From Proteus penneri (GTDB taxonomy: Bacteria; Pseudomonadota; Gammaproteobacteria; Enterobacterales; Enterobacteriaceae): a DNA stretch of 64,000 nt. Under the pieces are notes generated by a model. It searched no databases. It worked only from the letters and a program-made list of their open reading frames with translations, and was not told where the DNA came from. The number at the start of each line of letters is the position of its first letter. The first letter of the stretch is position 1. Of the stretch, positions 1 through 8,633 are shown in pieces. The stretch lies in the NCBI RefSeq assembly GCF_003144535.1, contig NZ_PHFJ01000002.1, forward strand, positions 310,001 to 374,000. Reading direction: 5' to 3'. The translations under genes were made by a program, and so were the position numbers.

Positions 1-588
1 GTTAATCCACCTTGGAATGTGCCAACAAGCATGACGCGTAAAGATATTGTGCCTAGAGGTAAAGCAGACCCTAGTTACTTTAGTCGTAAGGGATATACCA
101 TTTATTCAGGGTGGGGGAATGATGCTTATCCAATTAATCCTTATGATATTGATTGGCAAAATGTGAGTGCGAATAACTTCCCTTACCGAATTTGGCAGGC
201 TCCGGGGCCAACAAACTCATTAGGTCGTTATAAATTTAATATGCCAAATTCAGATGCGATATATCTGCATGACACTCCAAATCATTCGCTATTCTCAAAA
301 AACATGAGAGCAATCAGTTCAGGTTGTATTCGTGTTAATAAAGCCTCTGAACTTGCTTCAATTTTATTGGGTGATGCAGGATGGAAACAAGATAGAATTG
401 ATGCAGCATTAAAACGTGGTTCAACACAATATGCCCCAATTCCTGAACGTATCCCAGTTTATTTATATTATCAAACCGCATGGGTAGCACAGGAAAATGC
501 ACCTCAATATCGTGCAGATATTTATGGTTATGATAAAAGCATTTCAAATGCAGAGTCGTATTTAGAGAATATTAAGAAATATTTGTAA
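1..588 (+). CDS. ldtD: L,D-transpeptidase LdtD (YcbB), C-terminal part, cut by window edge
   Basis: The reading frame is open from base 1, so the N-terminus lies outside the window. The visible ~195 codons are the catalytic YkuD domain of the periplasmic L,D-transpeptidase that makes 3-3 crosslinks in peptidoglycan. The catalytic signature is visible: HDTP, then about 17 residues later SSGCIRV, whose Cys (bases 325-327) is the expected nucleophile. The C-terminal tail after the motif is typical of YcbB. The next genes, mepK and ycbL, follow in the same order as in E. coli, which supports the identification over other YkuD paralogs. A hairpin terminator follows at 607-646. Confidence 0.93.
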   Translation, partial: VNPPWNVPTSMTRKDIVPRGKADPSYFSRKGYTIYSGWGNDAYPINPYDIDWQNVSANNFPYRIWQAPGPTNSLGRYKFNMPNSDAIYLHDTPNHSLFSKNMRAISSGCIRVNKASELASILLGDAGWKQDRIDAALKRGSTQYAPIPERIPVYLYYQTAWVAQENAPQYRADIYGYDKSISNAESYLENIKKYL

Positions 589-606
589 TATAGATAAATA
601 GAAGCC

Positions 607-646
607 AAATAAAGGATGGATATATTACCATCCTTTATTTTTTATA
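607..646 (+). terminator. Rho-independent terminator after ldtD
   Basis: A 13-bp inverted repeat (AAATAAAGGATGG with CCATCCTTTATTT) is followed by a T-rich stretch. It lies 19 bases after the ldtD stop. Confidence 0.85.
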
Positions 647-916
647 TTAATCAATAAGATAAATTTAAAAAACCATGTTCTATAATAAAAGTATGAAAAA
701 ATTATAATTTATAAAATACTTTTTAAATTTCCAATAAAATTAGAATGATAAAAAGGGTTTTTAGGATAAATAACTAAATTAATAAGATTTGAAATGTTGA
801 TAAATTGAAACGAAGTGTTATTTACAATACTATACAAACCATAAGAAACAATTCAGGAAAAATATTGTCATAATAAAGGTTCTTCCTCCCGAAATAATTT
901 GTTGAGTGCATATACT
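641..916. other. AT-rich spacer upstream of mepK
   Basis: About 275 bases of very AT-rich DNA with no open frame of interest on either strand. It presumably carries the mepK-ycbL promoter. No clear operator could be read. Confidence 0.5.
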
Positions 917-1465
917 ATGGATATTATTGATTCACACCGCCGTAAGTGGCTGGGGCTCGGTATGGCCGCTGTGGGGTTAGGTTTATTGCCTTCTCATGCA
1001 TTTGCTTCATTAGCAACACCTCGCCCAAAAATTCTTCGCTTTAATAATTTAAATACTGGTGAAACTATTAAAGCCGAGTTTTTTGATGGAAAACGTTATA
1101 ATAAACATGAACTTGCTAAGCTAAACCATCTGTTTAGAGATTACCGACAAAATAAAATTAAAACGATTGATCCTGCCCTGTTTGACCAAATCTATTTACT
1201 GCAAGTAATGCTGAATAACAATAAACCCGTTGAACTTATTTCAGGTTATCGCTCTTTAGTGACTAATAATAATTTGCGCCAAAGCAGCAGTGGTGTTGCT
1301 AAGAAAAGCTACCATACTCGCGGACAAGCAATGGATTTTCGCTTAGTAGGCACAGAACTTTCAAAAGTTCGTCAAGTTGCATTAAGAATGAAAGCGGGTG
1401 GTGTTGGATATTATCCAAGAAGTAATTTTGTGCATATTGATACAGGACCGGTTCGCTCATGGTAA
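917..1465 (+). CDS. mepK: Murein endopeptidase MepK (YcbK), peptidase M15-like, Tat signal
   Basis: A 182-residue protein of the DUF882/M15 metallopeptidase type. In E. coli MepK cleaves 3-3 crosslinks in peptidoglycan and works in the same pathway as the neighbouring LdtD. The N-terminus has a twin-arginine segment (HRRKWLG) before a hydrophobic stretch ending AFAS, so export by Tat is expected. Putative zinc ligands are visible in SGYRS, SYHTRGQAMDF and NFVHIDTGP. The ATG at 917 was chosen because it gives the E. coli-like start MDxxDxxRRK; an in-frame TTG at 899 would add six residues with no family support. ycbL starts 37 bases downstream, so the two are probably co-transcribed. Confidence 0.93.
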   Translation: MDIIDSHRRKWLGLGMAAVGLGLLPSHAFASLATPRPKILRFNNLNTGETIKAEFFDGKRYNKHELAKLNHLFRDYRQNKIKTIDPALFDQIYLLQVMLNNNKPVELISGYRSLVTNNNLRQSSSGVAKKSYHTRGQAMDFRLVGTELSKVRQVALRMKAGGVGYYPRSNFVHIDTGPVRSW

Positions 1466-1505
1466 CCTATTGAGAATTAGTTAATAGAGAGTGGAGTGAT
1501 TCATG

Positions 1506-2153
1506 ATGTATCACATTGTACCTGTGACAAATTATATGCAAAATTGCACCCTTATTTGGTGTGATGAAACGAAGGAAGCGGCAATTGTTGATCCTGGTGG
1601 AGATGTTGAAACGTTAATTGCAGAAATAGAAGAACGCCAATTAACATTGACCAAAGTATTATTAACACACGGACACTTTGACCATATTGCAGGCACTTCT
1701 CAAATTGTTGAACATTTTAATGTTCCTGTTTATGGGCCACATAAAGATGATAATTTTCTACTTGAAGAATTAGAACAACAGTGTCGTATGTTTAATTTTC
1801 CTTGTGGAAAATCATTTACACCAGATAGTTGGTTAAATGAGGGTGATACCGTAACAATCGGTAAAACAATTTCGTTATCTGTTTTACATTGCCCAGGTCA
1901 TACACCTGGACATATTATTTTTGTGAATCATCAGAATAAAATTATCTCTATGGGAGATGTGTTATTCAAAGAAAGTATTGGTCGTACCGATTTTCCACGG
2001 GGAAACCACGCTGATCTTATTGCATCAATCAAAAATAAAGTTTTGCCTTTAGGTGATGATTATCTGTTTATTCCGGGACATGGCCCTATGTCTAATTTAG
2101 GTCATGAGCGTCAATACAATCCGTTTTTACAAGATGAAATGCCAATCTGGTAA
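1506..2153 (+). CDS. ycbL: YcbL, metallo-beta-lactamase-fold hydrolase (glyoxalase II-like)
   Basis: A cytoplasmic MBL-fold protein of 215-216 residues, the usual length for YcbL. The family has type II glyoxalase-like activity in Salmonella, but its true substrate is uncertain. The metal site is complete: THGHFDH, the HCPGHTPGH segment, GDVLF and IPGHGP. The C-terminus NPFLQDEMPxW is typical of the enterobacterial protein. Two adjacent ATGs (1503, 1506) are possible; the spacing from the GAGTG-type ribosome site fits either. It is probably in one operon with mepK and is closed by the terminator at 2187-2212. Confidence 0.93.
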   Translation: MYHIVPVTNYMQNCTLIWCDETKEAAIVDPGGDVETLIAEIEERQLTLTKVLLTHGHFDHIAGTSQIVEHFNVPVYGPHKDDNFLLEELEQQCRMFNFPCGKSFTPDSWLNEGDTVTIGKTISLSVLHCPGHTPGHIIFVNHQNKIISMGDVLFKESIGRTDFPRGNHADLIASIKNKVLPLGDDYLFIPGHGPMSNLGHERQYNPFLQDEMPIW

Positions 2154-2186
2154 TAATAATGTGCTGATATAAGCGAATAAATATGA

Positions 2187-2212
2187 AGCGCTTTATTATA
2201 AAGCGCTTTTTT
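2187..2212 (+). terminator. Rho-independent terminator after ycbL
   Basis: A 9-bp perfect stem (AGCGCTTTA/TAAAGCGCT) with a 3-base loop, then six T. Confidence 0.9.
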
Positions 2213-2253
2213 ATCAGTAAAAAATGAGATTTGTATTTCTTTGGTTGTAAATA

Positions 2254-2286
2254 AAAATGCCACGTTATTTAATAATGTGGCATTTA
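2254..2286 (-). terminator. Terminator of aspC (minus strand)
   Basis: An inverted repeat built on ATGCCAC/GTGGCAT, with extra A/T pairs towards the loop. On the minus strand it is followed by a T-run. It lies just beyond the aspC stop. Confidence 0.8.
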
Positions 2287-2310
2287 TCTTAATTACGCTT
2301 TAGATAGCAA

Positions 2311-3501
2311 TTAGAGCACAGCAACAATGGCTTCACATAGTGGAACCATATTCTCAAGAGTTAAACCCGCTACGTTAATACGGCCTGAACCTACGATATA
2401 AATACCGTATTCAGCACGTAAACGCTCAACTTGTTCTTTATTTAAACCACTAAATGAGAACATACCATTTTGGTCAATAATAAAGCTAAAGTCTTGCTTA
2501 GCACCTTTTTCTTGCAATGTAGTCACTAACAGTTGACGCATACGCTGAATACGTTCGCGCATGGTTGTTAGCTCTTCAATCCATTCTTCTTTTAACTCTG
2601 GGTTAGAAAGAATAGTTGTTACAACTGAAGCACCATGTGCTGGTGGGTTTGAGTAGTTGGCACGAATAATTGCTTTTGCTTGGCTAAAGGCTTTTTCAGC
2701 AGTGTCACTATCTTTGGTAACAATGGTACATGCACCTACACGTTCATTGTAAAGACCAAAGTTTTTAGAATATGAACTGGCAACAATAAGCTCAGGATTT
2801 TTTTCTGCAAAGAGGCGTAAGCCTTGTGCATCTTCTTCAAGACCACGAGCAAAACCTTGATATGCAAAGTCAAAAACAGGCAACCAGCCTTTTTCTGCTG
2901 ACAGTTCAGCTAATTGGCGCCATTGTTCTTCCGTTGGATCAATACCACTTGGGTTATGGCAGCAACCATGGAATAAAACAACGTCACCTGCTTGCGCTTT
3001 AGCAAGGCTTGTTAACATACCATCAAAGTCTAACCCATGATTTTTAGCATCATAATAATCGTAATTACAGATCTCAAGACCTGCAGTTTGGAAAATATTA
3101 TTATGGTTAGGCCAAGTTGGATTGCTTATCCAGACGCGTTTTACAGTGGTTTGCTGAGCAATAAAATCAGCAGCAATACGCAAAGCTCCTGTACCACCAG
3201 GGGCTTGTGCTGTGCGTGCGCGTTTTTCAGTGATAATAGGGTGCTGTTCACCAAACAAAAGTGCTTGGGTCACATTGCCAAATTCAGGGATACCGCTAAT
3301 AGGAAGGTAATTTTTAGTGGTTTCGTTTTCTAACAGGTATTTTTCTGCTTTCTTAACAGTGGTTAAAACAGGGGTTTTACCTGTTTCATCCTTGTAAACA
3401 CCAATCCCTAAGTTAATTTTGTTTTCACGAGGATCAGAACGGAAACTATCAGCTAAACCTAGAATAGGATCGGCTGGTGCAGCAATGATTTTCTCAAACA
3501 T
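2311..3501 (-). CDS. aspC: Aspartate aminotransferase AspC
   Basis: A PLP-dependent class I aminotransferase of 396 residues, the E. coli AspC length. It interconverts aspartate + 2-oxoglutarate and oxaloacetate + glutamate, and also acts on aromatic amino acids. The PLP lysine lies in [16 protein letters not shown]. The substrate-binding C-terminal GRINVAGL is present. The ATG at 3501 gives the canonical [16 protein letters not shown] start; an upstream in-frame TTG at 3525 is not needed. It lies between ycbL and the porin gene, exactly as in E. coli, and is transcribed alone towards the terminator at 2254-2286. Confidence 0.97.
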   Translation of the reverse strand: MFEKIIAAPADPILGLADSFRSDPRENKINLGIGVYKDETGKTPVLTTVKKAEKYLLENETTKNYLPISGIPEFGNVTQALLFGEQHPIITEKRARTAQAPGGTGALRIAADFIAQQTTVKRVWISNPTWPNHNNIFQTAGLEICNYDYYDAKNHGLDFDGMLTSLAKAQAGDVVLFHGCCHNPSGIDPTEEQWRQLAELSAEKGWLPVFDFAYQGFARGLEEDAQGLRLFAEKNPELIVASSYSKNFGLYNERVGACTIVTKDSDTAEKAFSQAKAIIRANYSNPPAHGASVVTTILSNPELKEEWIEELTTMRERIQRMRQLLVTTLQEKGAKQDFSFIIDQNGMFSFSGLNKEQVERLRAEYGIYIVGSGRINVAGLTLENMVPLCEAIVAVL

Positions 3502-3949
3502 AGTGTAATTGTTCCCTAAGCTCAAAACGAAGCCGAAATATGAGTATCAAGAGTAACGCTATGAGGCCTTTTTGCCAACTGTTTGTAGAGAAATTAACAA
3601 GAAGTTGTGAACTAAGTGAGAATAAATAGCAAAACAAGATGTAAATAAGTGAATATCCTGTGATTACATTAACATATAAAAATAATCACTAAAAAGACAT
3701 AATTGTTTAGTATGATAAACTTTTTGACGTTACTAAAAATAAAGAAAATGCGATATTTTTCAGTGAATAAATAAACAAATCCACTGCAAATACAAAAATA
3801 AAGAAAAAGAAAGCATTGTGAATAAGAAGAAAAAAGCGAGATAAATAATAAGAGATTAAGATTGGTAGTAGCAGTATAAATAAAAAAGCAACACCGAAGT
3901 GTTGCTTTTCAAATCAATTAACTTGACTGTTTAATTACCTAAGCGGTAA
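3502..3949. other. Spacer between aspC and the porin gene
   Basis: About 450 bases, strongly AT-rich, carrying the aspC promoter region and, at its left edge, the porin terminator. No coding frame or repeat stands out. Confidence 0.5.
3884..3909 (-). terminator. Terminator of the porin gene (minus strand)
   Basis: A 9-bp stem (AAGCAACAC/GTGTTGCTT) with loop CGAA. On the minus strand it is followed by seven T. Confidence 0.9.
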
Positions 3950-5080
3950 TTAGAACTGATAAGTCAGACCTAAACCAACTACGTTGTCGTCGTTGATGCC
4001 CAGTTTGTTATCAGATTTCAGCAGGTTGATTTTGTAGTCAACAACTGCAGTCATGTTTTTGTTAAATTTGTAGAAAGAACCTACAGAGATATATTTAACT
4101 AAATCTTTATCACCAACAACAGTACTTTGATTATACAGGTCTTTACCTTTAGATTGAACATAACCTAAAGATGGTTTGATACCTAAATCAGCAAAGTCAT
4201 ACTGTGCTGTTAACTCGATGTTTTGAGTTTTGTTAGCGATGTTACCTTCACCTTTGAAATGAGTCATGTTACGGGTTTCACCGTACATAGCCGCTAAGTA
4301 AACGTTGTTAGCTGCAAATTTACCACCAAAGTTCCATGCTTCCGCACGTGAGCCTTTAGCAGAGCTGGAGGCTTGTTGGCTAGAAGTACGAGCAGAGTTA
4401 GAGTAACCACCACCCAGAGTTACGCCCCAGCCTAAGTTATAAGCTGTAGAGAAACCGAAACCGTCGCCATTAGCTTTTTTATCTACGCTATAGTGAGTAC
4501 TACTACTTTGTACACATTTGTCGCCACAAGCATTGCTGGTATTTTCGTTGTTTTTACCTTGGTATTGTAGAGCAAAACTTAGGCCATCAACGTAACCGAA
4601 CATATCAGTGTTACGGTAAGTTAAAACACCAGTAGAACGACCAGTCATATAAACGTCAGTTTGTGACATTGAGTCGCCGCCCCATAAAGGCAGAACGTCT
4701 GTCCATGCGTTGGTGTCGTAAATCACACCGTAGTTACGACCGTAGTCTAGTGAACCGTAGTCAGCGAATTTAAAACCAGCGTAAGCAAAACGAGCACGTG
4801 AATCAGTATCGCCTTCAGTATTGCTTGTACGGATTTCATATTCGAAACGACCAAAACCAACTAAATCTTTATTGATTTGAGTTTCGCCTTTGAAGCCGAT
4901 ACGTGCACGAGATGCATCACCGTCTTCACCTGAATCTTTATCAGCGAAGTAATGACGAACGTCAACTTTACCGTAGATGTCTACTTTGTTGCCGTCTTTG
5001 TTGTACATTTCAGCTGCGTTTGCTGCACCAGCAAACATTAAAGCTGGGATTACCACTGCAAGAAGATTGCGCTTCATCAT
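3950..5080 (-). CDS. ompF: General trimeric porin, OmpF/OmpC family
   Basis: A 376-residue outer-membrane porin forming a water-filled channel for small hydrophilic solutes. The signal peptide ([22 protein letters not shown]) is followed by the mature start [12 protein letters not shown] typical of OmpF/OmpC, and the C-terminus ends GLGLTYQF with the BAM-recognition Phe. The three eyelet arginines of OmpF (42, 82, 132) have counterparts in SRARIGF, SRARFAY and MTGRSTG. Loop 3 is odd: the usual LPEFGGD is LPLWGGD, so the constriction glutamate (E117 of E. coli OmpF) is replaced by Leu. The position between asnS and aspC is that of E. coli ompF. The start is ATGATG, with GAGGGT upstream, as in E. 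coli. Confidence 0.94.
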   Translation of the reverse strand: MMKRNLLAVVIPALMFAGAANAAEMYNKDGNKVDIYGKVDVRHYFADKDSGEDGDASRARIGFKGETQINKDLVGFGRFEYEIRTSNTEGDTDSRARFAYAGFKFADYGSLDYGRNYGVIYDTNAWTDVLPLWGGDSMSQTDVYMTGRSTGVLTYRNTDMFGYVDGLSFALQYQGKNNENTSNACGDKCVQSSSTHYSVDKKANGDGFGFSTAYNLGWGVTLGGGYSNSARTSSQQASSSAKGSRAEAWNFGGKFAANNVYLAAMYGETRNMTHFKGEGNIANKTQNIELTAQYDFADLGIKPSLGYVQSKGKDLYNQSTVVGDKDLVKYISVGSFYKFNKNMTAVVDYKINLLKSDNKLGINDDNVVGLGLTYQF

Positions 5081-5248
5081 TATTATTACCCTCATTGGTG
5101 TTATTCAGACACCTTTGTCACTGCCAGAAATAGTTTCTTAATTTTTATGGAACTATTTATGAGAGTTAAGTGTCGTCTGTGTCGGGTGACAGTGTTCCAT
5201 TGGTAAAAAATTTTATCTACCCCCAATTTGCTACAAAAACGAAAAAAG

Positions 5249-5276
5249 TGTAACAAATTGTAACTATGTATTTCAA
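5249..5276 (-). promoter_or_regulatory. Possible OmpR binding tract upstream of the porin gene
   Basis: On the minus strand the tract reads GTTACAATTTGTTACAC, a tandem GTTACA-type pattern like OmpR boxes upstream of ompF. Its distance from the porin ATG (about 170 bases) suits an upstream activator site plus a long leader. The match is by eye only. Confidence 0.35.
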
Positions 5277-5326
5277 AGTGTGTATTTGGGGGAACTTTTT
5301 AATCAAATAACAGCCATGCATAAAAA

Positions 5327-5350
5327 AAGCCAACCTTGTGGTTGGCTTCT
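5327..5350 (-). terminator. Terminator of asnS (minus strand)
   Basis: A 9-bp stem (AAGCCAACC/GGTTGGCTT) with loop TTGT. On the minus strand it is followed by seven T. Confidence 0.88.
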
Positions 5351-5420
5351 TCACTTAAGTAAAATGAGTACAATAAAACAGCAATGCAAATTTCTAGTTG
5401 AATACTAATTAATCACTAAA

Positions 5421-6821
5421 TTAAAAATCTGCATTTCTTGGTGTACGTGGGAACGGAATAACTTCACGAACGTTTGCGACACCGGTCACATAAGCAACTA
5501 AACGTTCAAAGCCTAAACCGAAACCTGAATGAGGGACGGTGCCATAGCGACGCAGATCACGATACCACCAGTAGTCTTCTTTGCTCATTCCCATTTCGTC
5601 TAAACGTTTATCAAACATATCTAAACGCTCTTCACGCTGAGAACCACCGATGATTTCACCAATACCTGGTGCTAATACATCCATTGCTGCAACTGTTTTA
5701 CCGTCTTCATTCATACGCATATAGAATGCTTTGATATCTTTCGGGTAGTTTTTCACCACAACAGGTGCTTTAAAGTGTTTCTCTGCAAGATAACGCTCAT
5801 GCTCAGAAGAGAGATCAACACCCCAATAAACTGGGTTTTCAAATTTCTCACCACAGTTTTCAAGCACAGTAACTGCATCGGTATAATCGATTTGAGCAAA
5901 GTCAGAGGTGATAAAGTTCTCTAAGCGTGTGATAGCGTCTTTATCGACACGTTGTGCAAAGAACTCCATATCATCTTTACGCTCTGCTAATACGGCTGCA
6001 AAGGTGTATTTCAGCATTTTTTCAGCAAGTGCTGCGATATCGTTAAGATCAGCAAATGCCACTTCAGGCTCAACCATCCAAAATTCAGCAAGGTGACGAC
6101 TGGTATTTGAGTTTTCAGCACGGAATGTTGGGCCGAAAGTATACACTTTGCTTAATGCAGAGGCGTAAGTCTCACCATTTAGCTGGCCAGATACCGTTAA
6201 AAACGCTTCACGACCAAAAAAGTCTTCACTGAAATCAACGTCGCCTTTATCTGTACGAGGCAGATTGTTCATATCAAGTGTAGAGACACGGAACATCTCG
6301 CCAGCACCTTCTGTATCAGCCGCGGTAATTAGTGGCGTAGAAACCCAGAAGAAGCCTTGTTCATCGAAGAAACGATGTAGTGCTTGTGCTAATGTGTGAC
6401 GAACACGAGCAACTGCACCAATTAAGTTAGTACGAGGACGAAGGTGAGCAACTTCACGCAGGTACTCAATACTATGACGTTTGGCGGCCATCGGATAAGT
6501 TTCCGGATCATCGACCATTCCTACCACAACAACCTGAGTGGCATGAATTTCAAAGTTCTGTCCCTGGCCCGGAGATTCAACAATTTTACCGGTGACTTCC
6601 ACAGAACAGCCTGTGGTTAAGTGCAGCACTTCATCTTGATAATTCGGTAAATTATTATTAATGATGGCCTGTACTGGATTAAAGCAGGAACCGTCATAGA
6701 CGGTAAGAAATGAGATACCAGCTTTTGAATCTCTTCTTGTACGTACCCAACCGCGAACGGTGACGTCTTCGCCAACCGCGATACGGCCTTGCAGTACGTC
6801 GACTACAGGCGCAACGATCAT
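5421..6821 (-). CDS. asnS: Asparaginyl-tRNA synthetase
   Basis: A class IIb aminoacyl-tRNA synthetase of 466 residues, identical in length to E. coli AsnRS, charging tRNA-Asn with asparagine in the cytoplasm. The N-terminal OB-fold anticodon-binding domain (about residues 1-115, with [16 protein letters not shown]) precedes the catalytic domain. Class II motif 2 is seen around [17 protein letters not shown] and motif 3 around [15 protein letters not shown]. The end [10 protein letters not shown] matches the family. It is transcribed alone between pncB and the porin gene, as in E. coli. Confidence 0.98.
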   Translation of the reverse strand: MIVAPVVDVLQGRIAVGEDVTVRGWVRTRRDSKAGISFLTVYDGSCFNPVQAIINNNLPNYQDEVLHLTTGCSVEVTGKIVESPGQGQNFEIHATQVVVVGMVDDPETYPMAAKRHSIEYLREVAHLRPRTNLIGAVARVRHTLAQALHRFFDEQGFFWVSTPLITAADTEGAGEMFRVSTLDMNNLPRTDKGDVDFSEDFFGREAFLTVSGQLNGETYASALSKVYTFGPTFRAENSNTSRHLAEFWMVEPEVAFADLNDIAALAEKMLKYTFAAVLAERKDDMEFFAQRVDKDAITRLENFITSDFAQIDYTDAVTVLENCGEKFENPVYWGVDLSSEHERYLAEKHFKAPVVVKNYPKDIKAFYMRMNEDGKTVAAMDVLAPGIGEIIGGSQREERLDMFDKRLDEMGMSKEDYWWYRDLRRYGTVPHSGFGLGFERLVAYVTGVANVREVIPFPRTPRNADF

Positions 6822-7025
6822 AAATAAATCTCTCTTCGTTTAATTAAAATAATTGTTTGGTTAATTCATTCTGCCCCTGTCGGACAGTTTTTCTATGTTA
6901 CTTGCAATAGCGCAGGAAACAAGTAGGAAATTTTAGTTTAAAGAGTCAATAAAGAAGAAAAAAGCTTTTGTATAAAATAAATTGATAAAAACAGGTGAAA
7001 TATTGATAAAAGCAGGGGGTATGGC

Positions 7026-7056
7026 AAAAGAAAGGGCAATTATTACCCTTTCTTTT
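7026..7056 (-). terminator. Terminator of pncB (minus strand)
   Basis: An 11-bp perfect inverted repeat (AAAAGAAAGGG/CCCTTTCTTTT) with a 9-base loop. On the minus strand the 3' arm ends in T residues. It lies just after the pncB stop. Confidence 0.8.
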
Positions 7057-7078
7057 ATTAATGAAGATTTTTAGCTAA

Positions 7079-8293
7079 TTAACAGGCTTGTTTGACAAGT
7101 GGAACATCAAAGGCTTTGCGTAGCTTGTCAACAAAATCATCGTCTTCGCAAATCGTTTTGCCTGGACTATCTGATAATTTAGCCACAGGCTTACCATTAC
7201 ACTCCACCAGCTTAATCACAATATTAAGAGGCGTTATTTCAGGAATGTTACAAGTTAGCCGAGTACCAATACCAAAGATTAAACGAATGCGTTTATGGAA
7301 ATGTTTATAAAGTACTAATGCCTTTTGAAAATCGAGGCTATCAGAAAAGACTAATACTTTACTCATTGGGTCGATGCCCAGTTTCTCATAATGCGCAATC
7401 GCTTTTTCACCCCATTCAATAGGATCACCAGAATCGTGACGTAAACCTTGATAACTCTCTGCAAAGGCCTTATCAAAATCGCGCAAAAAAGCATCCATCG
7501 TAATACAGTCTGTTAATGCAATACCTAATTGGTCGGGGTATTCATCTAACCAAGATTGTAAAGCTGCACGCTGACTATTGGCCAGCTCTGGGCTAATCTG
7601 CTGATGCGCCTGAAACCACTCATGAGCTTGTGTACCCACAGGGGCTAATTGCATACGTTCTGCTAAATGATAGTTACTTGTACCAATAAGATAAGGGAAA
7701 TGATTTTTCAGCTCATCCACAATGGCGCACTGCACATCATAAGAAAAACGGCGACGAGTACCAAAATCCATCAGTTTAAAATCAGCTAAGTCAATCTGTT
7801 GCTCAGCCGCATCACGGTAGAAGATATCAATTAATTTACGTAGTTGATTAACCGCATCATTAGGCGTGATTTGTGGAGAGCGAGCTCGATGTACAATTTC
7901 ACTCACTAAAGCCAACAAAGGGACTTCCCATAAAATAACTTCACGCCAAGGGCCTGTGATTTTTATGGTAAGTTGGTTGTCAGGTGTGGTTGAAATCTGG
8001 ACTTGTTCTGGCTTAAAGCGGAAATGCTTAAACCATTGCAGATAGTCATTTTTGAAAAAAGGGAGACTCTGAAGATAGTCAAATTCTTCATTCGTCAATG
8101 ACAAGTCTGCCATCATGTTAACTTGATGGCGTAAGGTTGTTGCATATTCACCTAGACGTTCATCACTCCGACAACGGAACTCAGCAACGACAGGAATATC
8201 ACTATAATGATGGTAAACCGCTTGTTGCATGTGGAGCTTGTATGCATCGGTATCCAACAGTGATGTAATAATCGGTGTAGCGTCTAAAATCAT
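7079..8293 (-). CDS. pncB: Nicotinate phosphoribosyltransferase
   Basis: A 404-residue cytoplasmic enzyme that joins nicotinate to PRPP in an ATP-stimulated reaction, feeding NAD salvage. The family hallmarks [19 protein letters not shown] at the N-terminus, [10 protein letters not shown], and GTSNYHLA, which carries the auto-phosphorylated histidine, are all present. The length agrees with E. coli PncB (400). The ATG at 8293 is kept because the conserved D-T-D-A-Y-K segment begins about 13 residues in. It is divergent from pepN across a 340-base spacer, as in E. coli. Confidence 0.96.
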   Translation of the reverse strand: MILDATPIITSLLDTDAYKLHMQQAVYHHYSDIPVVAEFRCRSDERLGEYATTLRHQVNMMADLSLTNEEFDYLQSLPFFKNDYLQWFKHFRFKPEQVQISTTPDNQLTIKITGPWREVILWEVPLLALVSEIVHRARSPQITPNDAVNQLRKLIDIFYRDAAEQQIDLADFKLMDFGTRRRFSYDVQCAIVDELKNHFPYLIGTSNYHLAERMQLAPVGTQAHEWFQAHQQISPELANSQRAALQSWLDEYPDQLGIALTDCITMDAFLRDFDKAFAESYQGLRHDSGDPIEWGEKAIAHYEKLGIDPMSKVLVFSDSLDFQKALVLYKHFHKRIRLIFGIGTRLTCNIPEITPLNIVIKLVECNGKPVAKLSDSPGKTICEDDDFVDKLRKAFDVPLVKQAC

Positions 8294-8633
8294 AGCGCGT
8301 CAAGCATCCTCACGGAGCGTTTTTATGTCAGCTAAATCGTTAAGGTTGGAGAGTATACCCGAATATGATGACAAAGCGTCACTATTCAACAATATTTCTC
8401 TGCGACATAAAAACAAGCTGTAAAACTTAGATGAGTTTACCACGTTAAACATAATTTGGGAGTATATTAGCATCATTTACCAAATAAATTGATTACATGT
8501 ATTAATAAACAATTAACATTCTGTTGACTTTTAATGTTTTCAATTGAATATTCGACTGGCTAAACAGATTTTTGACGAGTAAGCTTTGGTAATATAACCG
8601 TTAAATAGTCGTGTTAACTAAAAGGTTTTTTCT
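8294..8633. other. Divergent promoter region pncB/pepN
   Basis: 340 AT-rich bases between two divergent starts. No operator, repeat or small gene could be identified. Confidence 0.5.

Larger units (their letters stand above)
5081..5420. other. Porin promoter and leader region
   Basis: About 340 bases between the porin start and asnS. Near the porin start there is a hairpin (AAATAGTT ... AACTATTT, about 5128-5159) in what would be the mRNA leader. Further upstream is the OmpR-like tract described separately, then the asnS terminator. No micF-like gene could be recognised. Confidence 0.45.
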
